This document shows, piece after piece, positions 58,000 through 64,000 of a stretch of 64,000 bases of DNA; the first letter of the stretch is position 1; every line of letters begins with the position of its first letter. This stretch comes from Sophora flavescens (lineage: Eukaryota > Streptophyta > Magnoliopsida > Fabales > Fabaceae): positions 41,898,783 through 41,962,782 of the forward strand of contig CM061068.1 of the NCBI GenBank assembly GCA_030762895.1, written 5' to 3'. The notes beneath the pieces are model-generated. The model was not told the DNA's origin. It saw nothing but the letters and a program-made list of their open reading frames with translations, and searched no databases. A program made the position numbers and the translations under genes.

Positions 58000-58437
58000 T
58001 GAAGGAAAACCTATAATTCTAAACATCATACAGATACAAATCATAGCATATGATTCATGTTAATCAAAGGAGAGGAGAATAATTTCACACCTTGGAGATT
58101 CGCAGAATCCATCACAGTAGATCAGATTGTGAGAGAGATGAACAGTGGATCAGAATGTGAGAGTTACTTCTTTCTTTCTGGTTGGTTCAGTATGTGTTTC
58201 TGTCTGTTAGAATGCCTAATGGGGAGACAATTCTTATAACCTACCAGCAGAGAGTAGGGACCTCTCAACGGGTTAACATTAGAATGACCCAGCCCATCAT
58301 AGGGTCACTTTTAGTAAATACTCAACAACAATTTCACCAATTGGTTACGTAATTAAGAATTAATTTTATAACTGATATATTAATAATTTAATCACCAATT
58401 AATGCTAATCCACATATTATTAAATTAAAATTTAACA
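58000..58437 (-). repeat. 5' LTR of C1
   Basis: Same ends as 51973-52410 (TGTTAAATTT...TTTTCCTTCA) and flanked by ggtgt at 58438-58442. Confidence 0.92.
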
Positions 58438-59199
58438 GGTGTGTATTTGGATGGTGAGGGATGATAGTGATGCCGGTTGTGTGTGCGACTTGTGTGGAGC
58501 TTGGGCTCTACCAACTTAGCAAGCCCAATAGCTTGGGAAATGGTATCAGGACGTAAAATGACCATTTCATGCTACAGTTCTAGGTTTCAAACCGGAGATG
58601 TAACAGTCCAAAATAGCTGAAGGGGTGAAGCCAAACACCCTGTTACAGAGGTGCTCGAAGTCCCTCTGATAATCGGTTACAGTAATGGTTTGTTTCAGCT
58701 TGAAGAGGACTTGTTGGTGGTTCTCAAAAGAGGATGGCTCAAACCGGAGCTCAAAGGCTCCAGTGAAATCATCCCATGTGGAAATGAGGTTGCTTTTGTG
58801 CATCCATTTAAACCAACCCAAGGCATCCGCTGTCATATTAATGTAGACATGTTGCAGGCGATGGTGAGGTTCAATAGCAAAATGTGTAAAAAAATTGCTC
58901 TGGTTGAAACACCCATTCAAGGGATTGGAGCCGTCAAATGGTTGTAGGGTAAGTTTGGGTGGTTTCAGTGGCTGGGTATTAGGTGGGGATGTGAGGAGAG
59001 GTTTGGCTTGGATTTGGTTGTGTAATGTTTGGAAGGTGGAGAGGTAGGATTCATTGCGCTGGTCCTGATTGTTGAAAATGGCTAGGTAGGATTCGTGACA
59101 TTGGTCTTGGCTCTGTTGAAACTGGCGCAGGGTCTCATTGATGGCAAGAATAGATTCTTGCAGGTCTGTAAGGTCAGGTTCGTCAGTGTGTTTAGGCAT
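58438..59199 (-). pseudogene. G1 gag N-terminal part
   Basis: Starts at ATG 59199 (MPKHTDEPDLTDLQESI). A coiled-coil-like Gln/Glu-rich start is followed by the Retrotrans_gag domain (LTLQPFDGSNPLNG, MTADALGWFKWMHKS, LFKLKQTITVTDYQRDF, FTPSAILDCYISGLKP). It is cut at 58437 by C1 after a stop at 58567 and resumes at 51972. Confidence 0.82.
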
Positions 59200-59223
59200 A
59201 GTTCAGGTGATGAAAGCACCAAA

Positions 59224-59579
59224 TGATAGGAAGGTGCTAGATAGTATAGGGAGGAGTACATAAATAGAGAGTACAGAAAAGTAGAAGAATAGGGGAGAGG
59301 AGAATCAGAATTTGAAGAGAGAGAAGTTTGTTAATTTCTGCTTGCTTGCTCATCACTCATCTGCACAAATATAACATATGGGAATATCACAACTGATTTC
59401 CTAAGAAATAGGATCACATGACAATTGTCCTACTTTTTACAATTATTTGAATTCATTTAAAATGCTGAAAACTAACTAAATGCTTCCTGCAGATACATTG
59501 CTGACTTGATGCTCGGTCTTGGTATTTGACTGGGCTTTTCACAATACGTTTGGGCCTGGTGTCAATATTAAGCCCAACA
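59224..59579 (-). repeat. 5' LTR of G1 (356 bp)
   Basis: On the minus strand it starts TGTTGGGCTTAATATTG and ends CTATCA, directly followed by TTTGGTGCTTTCATC, a primer-site-like sequence of gypsy elements, and 24 bases later the gag ATG. No second copy is in the window. Confidence 0.7.
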
Positions 59580-61034
59580 CTTGTAGCAGCTGCTCCCAAA
59601 GTTGAAGATGGATCCAAGTGACCCGTATCAGCGTGTATACAAAGAAGATAATACTTTTAATGCTTTTATGATTATTAGTTAATATGACATTGTTTACTTG
59701 GCAAGATTTTGGGGATACAATCTGTGTAAATGAATGCAAACAGGTATCAAGTGGTTGGGGGAAGGCTTTTCGAGTATAGTGGAGGAAAACTCTATCAATA
59801 ATGGAATAGGTGCTGGGTTGCAATGCAAGCTGGCTTTTAAAGCTGTGCTGTGACCAAATGATCCAAATGTAATTGGGTGAGTACACATAGTACTCAACAT
59901 GTATTATACACTTTTTTGATTAATATAAAATAAGAAAAAAAAGAAAAAAAGTAAGTGAGATATAGAGATAAACATAGACGGTGTCTAACATTGGTTGTTC
60001 AAATAATACAACTCTTTTTTTTTATAAGATAACTTTGTTAAAAAAGAGTATAAGAGGTACTACAATTCGAATACAAGACAAAATTTAGTCATTTAGATAC
60101 AACTAGAAGAGTACATTTGATTTGCTCAAAAACAAGGAACTCTACAACACAAAAATAATTGTTTCATGTTTGATTTATGAAGTAGTTAGAAGACATAACA
60201 AAAATTGCGACGATGGAACATAAAAATTCAAATTTTTATTACTTGTCAAACCTATGAGACAATTTATTGTTATCTTTTATGTACATGCGACGATTTATAT
60301 TTTATATCTTGTATTTTTAATTCATGATAAGAAGAATTTACATTTATAATTCTAAATTGCTACATTCCTAAATGAGATATATGATATACATTTTAAATCT
60401 ATTTATTTATTTGTTTAAAACTTGGTATGATATAATAATAATATAATATAACTTAATTATTTATCTTATACGGGAATTGATACATATAATTTTAATACAA
60501 AATATTATAATTAATCTATAAACTGTATAATTTTTTTCCACAAATTTTTAAAATTTATTGCATGCAAATCAAATAGTTTAAATTTATAACATGTTATATT
60601 GTATAAATATAATAAAATATTTAGTTAATAAATAATAATTAATGAGTAATTTTGATATATTGTCAGTATAAAAAGTTTCATACTATCAATCAAATACAAA
60701 TTATCTTAAGTATGACTTATAAGATGGTTATGATAAGAGTCAAATATTTTATTGATGTAAAAATAAATGCTTGATTGACTATGCAAATTTGTTTTATACT
60801 AACAAAATAACAATACATATCAAATTCAATTCAATTTTTTTGACAAAAAAATAAATTCATGATTAAACATTAATTAAAATTTTAAAAAATGCTTTACACA
60901 TATGCTGACATACATGCTTGTCCGGCAGAGAAGGTTCCTTCCCTCCCATTTGTAAATACAAAAGTTAAAGTGGGTACTTAAGATTATGTCTCGTACCTTC
61001 TTGTTTTGCCAAGAAAATATGGAGCTTGATCCGC
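59580..61034. other. AT-rich spacer with MITE-like repeat
   Basis: No supported exon. 59580-59900 is less AT-rich and carries short frames without known motifs. A MITE-like block lies at 60645-60810. Confidence 0.5.
60645..60810. mobile_element. MITE-like repeat, copy 2
   Basis: Shares with 26405-26560 inverted ends of the type 'agtataaaaagtttcatact' and the inner 'ggttatgataagagtc'. Boundaries approximate. Confidence 0.45.
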
Positions 61035-62242
61035 TGTCGCAGACGGGTCAAAAACGACTGATTGGAAGAAAATCTGTAGTTAGGGAACGACAACTCGAGT
61101 ATCGTCTCTCAAGGACTCTTGGATTGTTATTAACCTACAAATCGATTTTTTTTTTTGGGGGGGGGGGGGGGGGTGGATTTAAGATTCGGTTAAGAAAACA
61201 GTACAATTAAGTGATTATCAATAAGCTAGAATGATTAATCTACAGTTTCGGTTTCCCAACTATCATTGATTCACATAATTTCCATGCCCTAAGCGGATTC
61301 TAATCCCTTTTCGATTGTAGCAGCAATTAAACAAGCGCAATTGACACTACGAGATATATGTTCCTAATTTTCGAATTAAGCAAACGGATTGAAGCTCTCG
61401 TGAATTAAGCAAACACGATCAAACACACGCGAATTAAGCAAACGCGATCAAGGTATAGGAACATAGAATCATCAAAATTAATCAATACTTATTCTATATA
61501 ACTTGAATTAAGAAAACAAGGCATATAGCATAATATTGAAAGAGACAAGCAAATTGATCGGGAATTATGGAACCTCAAGTGTCAGTGGAAACCGATTACA
61601 GCAGATTAATCCCTGATATTTAGTTCTCCATCAAAAACTTAACAAAAACTTTGAAATCAATTGTAAACAATGAAAATTTTGTGTGTTTCTGTCTGCCATG
61701 GTGCCTTTTTATAGATCAGGTGCGCGTCACGGCCGTGACCAATTCTGCCAAGGGCGCGCATTCAAATTCTGGTCTGTCACGGTCGTGATGCCCATCACGG
61801 CCAGGCCGTGATCAATTCTGTCCATGGGTGCTGATCTGTCACGGCCGTGACCTCCATCACGGCAAGGCCGTGATCAATTCTGACTTTCAGGGTCTCCTCA
61901 TCACGCCCGTGATAGGTATCATGGCTGGGCCATGATGCTTTCTGACTTTCATGGGTAGCTCATCACGGCCGTGACCAGTGTCACGGCCTGGGCATGATGG
62001 CTTCTGCTTCAAGTGTCCTTCCCTTTTTTCTCTTCTTATTAACCTGAAAAATATGAAATAGCAGTAAATGCTTTATTGGATTCAAAATTAACTAAAATAT
62101 CCTAAAACTACTTAAGAGACTCAAAATGTTGCTTGAGGACAATTAAATCCAAATTTGGGTGAAAACGAGATTAAACTCGAGTAATTAGTACAAAAATCAT
62201 GGTCTTACTAGTTATAAAACTAGATGAGCCAGATGCTTATCA
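61035..62242 (-). repeat. 3' LTR of A2 (1208 bp)
   Basis: Minus-strand start TGATAAGCATCTGGCTCATC, end GTCTGCGACA. TATA box (CTATAAAAAGG) at about 61706-61714; directly upstream of it a palindromic array (61717-62000). A homopolymer junction T11-G17 lies at 61146-61173. Confidence 0.86.
61717..62000 (-). repeat. CACGGCCGTGA palindrome array in A2 U3
   Basis: About ten full or partial copies of the palindrome CACGGCCGTG (several broken, such as 'cacggccaggccgtga'), separated by 'atcaattctg' and 'tttctgactttca' spacers. It occupies the same place relative to the TATA box as the array in A1. Confidence 0.85.
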
Positions 62243-63670
62243 AAATACCCCAAATTTAAACTTTGCTTGTCCCCAAGTAAACTAAAACTCAAAAAGACTC
62301 AAACTTGGCAAGCTTAAAGGATTCAACCAATTTCGCACAAATTTCATGCAATTTTGACAAGACAATTTTTCTTCAATGTTTTCCCCTTTTTCAACAATGT
62401 AATCCCCACATTCATTTACTTTAAACAATTGAGAATTCCATCATTCATGCAATCACTAATCTGAGTTGAGGATCCAAGTTACACACAAAAGGGAGATCAC
62501 CAATTTCAAACAATTGCCTTCCTCACAAGGGCATTTAATATTTCACTCATTCGCTCAATTTGTCTAAGCTATCAACTTTTCACTCAATTTCACATTTCAA
62601 GAGCACTTCCCATGAATTTGATTTTCATCTCAAACAAAGTTCCCATGAAAACATGCATGCAACATCAAAAGGTCTTTTAAAGGTTGTAATGGGGCCTGGC
62701 TAAAGGTAGGATATTCAAAGGTACTAGGCTTTACATCCCTAGGAATTAAGAGAGCGTGAAATTGTTTACACTTTGATTTTCACTCTAATTACTTTTTTCC
62801 ATTCTTCTTTTTGATGCCTTGGGTGACTACAACCTCTTTCTTTTAATACCCTTTTTGACATTTTTGTACTTTTCTTCTTTTTCTTTTTGCCTTTTGCTCC
62901 AATCTCTATTTTTTTTTCTCAAACCCGAACAACACATAATATCCTTGTAGCCACCCCAAACTTACTTTCTTACAACCTTTCTCTTGCTATGCTTCCATGC
63001 TCTCCTAATCCTAAGATTGGGTTAACATGGTTTTCCAGATTTTTGGCTTATAACATAGGGTCATCAAGAAACAATAGGCTTATTAGGCTCAATGTGGCTA
63101 ACTAGGGAACATGCATTAGGGATGATTCCTTTAGGCCAAGTAGTCATTTCAAATAAAATTGCCTAAATCATTTGATGCAACCACATAAGCATGCAAACCA
63201 TGAAGAGATTCAAGCAAATCCGGGAAAGTGCAACTTAAAAGTGATTCACACAATTAAAAACATGTTGGAGGCTCAAATTCCTCACCTGGACATTTTTTCA
63301 AATTGCTTGACCGAGATTCAATCCCTAGTGTGTGCATCCCTTCACCCCAAACTTATCATAAATCATGCAATCACAATAGAATATCTCAAAGTTTAATTTT
63401 CAATTTTTCACATGGGGATCAATTTTTAATTTTCAAAACCTAGGGGGAAATCATCAACAGTTATCATGCAATCAATCTATGCTAGATTTAATTAGAATTC
63501 ATTAAGCTCACCGACATAAGACTCACACACATACGACACAAAGCAACACAAACAAGGAAAACAAAAACAAAGTAATTGGTTCCCTCCCCCACACTTAAGA
63601 CATACATTGTCCTCAATGAAAGAACATAAATATAAAATAAGAGTGAGGGAAAGGAGAGGGTGCTCCCTGA
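62243..63670 (-). other. A2 3' untranslated region with polypurine tract
   Basis: About 1.4 kb between the integrase stop and the LTR without a coding frame. The polypurine tract is the minus-strand AAATTTGGGGTATTT (62243-62257). Next to it lies a hairpin-like TTGCTTGT...CAAGTAA (62268-62280 region), the counterpart of the hairpin in S1. Confidence 0.7.
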
Positions 63671-64000
63671 TCAAGTTGTAGTGTAGGTGGGCTCTTCCAA
63701 GGAGAACTCTTCAACGGTTGCATCTTCAGGCACCGAGCTCTCATGGAATAGCTTCAAGCGCTGCCCATTAACCTTAAAAACCTTGTTGCTACCTACACTT
63801 TTTATTTCTACCGCACCATAAGGGAAAACATTAGTAACAATAAATGGGCCAATCCACTTGGATCGAAGTTTCCCAGCCATCACTTTTAGGCGGGAGTTAA
63901 ACAATAAAACATGTTGGCCCACAGTGAATTCATTCCTAGAAATCATCTTATCATGGAAGTGCTTAGTTTTCTCTTTATAAATTCGAGAGCTTTCATAGGC
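63671..64000 (-). CDS. A2 integrase C-terminus (partial)
   Basis: The frame is open from the right edge to the stop at 63671-63673. It begins AYESSRIYKEKTKHFHDK and continues with VGQHVLLFNSRLKVMAGKL, RSKWIGPFIVTNVFPYGAVE and VNGQRLKLFHE, the C-terminal domain and tail that end Athila pol. The catalytic core lies outside the window. No break is visible in this part. Confidence 0.85.
   Translation of the reverse strand, partial: AYESSRIYKEKTKHFHDKMISRNEFTVGQHVLLFNSRLKVMAGKLRSKWIGPFIVTNVFPYGAVEIKSVGSNKVFKVNGQRLKLFHESSVPEDATVEEFSLEEPTYTTT

Larger units (their letters stand above)
51973..58437 (-). mobile_element. Complete Ty1/copia element C1 (6465 bp)
   Basis: Minus strand with LTRs 58437-58000 and 52410-51973 (438 bp each). 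It has an initiator-Met tRNA primer site beside the 5' LTR, a polypurine-like tract beside the 3' LTR, and gag, protease, integrase, RT, RNase H in copia order. The 5-bp target duplication is ggtgt (51968-51972 and 58438-58442). The LTRs differ at about 7 of 438 positions by eye, so insertion is recent, yet several frameshifts interrupt pol. Confidence 0.93.
47549..59579 (-). mobile_element. Chromovirus-like Ty3/gypsy element G1, split by two insertions
   Basis: Minus strand. In order: 5' LTR 59579-59224; gag 59199-58438; [copia C1]; gag zinc knuckle and protease 51972-51344; [solo LTR X]; protease end and RT 48493-47560, where it is lost at the hAT-like element. RNase H, integrase and 3' LTR are missing. 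The element reads through cleanly when the two insertions and one copy of each target duplication are ignored. The CFNCDE...HRC knuckle and DGTWRFYVDFRALN suggest a chromovirus. Confidence 0.8.
61035..64000 (-). mobile_element. Athila-type retrotransposon A2, 3' end (continues beyond window)
   Basis: Minus strand: integrase C-terminus (from the right edge to 63671), a long 3' untranslated region, a polypurine tract and a 3' LTR (62242-61035). LTR ends and internal blocks match A1, so both belong to one broad family. The left flank of the LTR is gatccgc. Confidence 0.85.

Noticed and set aside
59539..59886. 115-codon minus-strand frame
   Set aside because: No motif, overlaps the G1 LTR end, and begins without gene context.

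Overview
This is a plant nuclear window: spliced genes with GT..AG introns, AT-rich spacers, and most of the sequence made of nested LTR retrotransposons. The mix of Tat/Ogre-type, Athila-type, chromovirus and copia elements, with tRNA-derived SINEs and MITEs, suggests a papilionoid legume. That is inference; no search was run.

Layout, left to right. (1) 1-22212 is a nested block. An Athila-type element (minus, cut by the left window edge, 5' LTR 1826-3144) sits in the 3' end of a Tat/Ogre-type element (minus, 3145-14526, gag-protease-RT-RNase H-second RNase H-integrase, with a G-patch ORF and a 2.6-kb 5' LTR). That element in turn interrupts a tandem, LTR-sharing, non-autonomous Athila-like element (plus, 14527-22212). 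(2) 22213-27200 is repeat-rich spacer with a probable solo copia-type LTR, a 3' LINE-like fragment between direct repeats, and MITE/SINE debris. (3) 27317-36594 is the only host-gene island. It holds two tail-to-tail genes: a 7-exon kinetochore SPC25 homologue (plus) and an 8-exon TIC32/retinol-dehydrogenase-like short-chain dehydrogenase (minus). Both could be followed exon by exon in frame. (4) 36600-41200 is spacer full of small transposons: a composite foldback element with a 9-bp target duplication, a SINE with target duplication, a Stowaway-type MITE and a long hairpin. (5) 41204-45775 is the 3' end of a second Tat/Ogre-type element whose LTR and 3' region carry large arrays of short hairpin-forming repeats. 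(6) 45776-47548 is a hAT-like non-autonomous transposon carrying an SMC3-like exon and a truncated LINE. (7) 47549-59579 is a minus-strand chromovirus-like gypsy element split by two later insertions: a 2.85-kb solo LTR (48494-51338, TSD gaaag) and a young complete copia element (51973-58437, TSD ggtgt). (8) 61035-64000 is the 3' end of another Athila-type element that runs off the right edge.

The retroelement ORFs are nearly all broken by stops or frameshifts. The most unusual theme is that several unrelated LTR families carry arrays of short GC-rich palindromes, often just upstream of the LTR TATA box. One such array is shared by an Athila-type LTR and the leader of the copia element.
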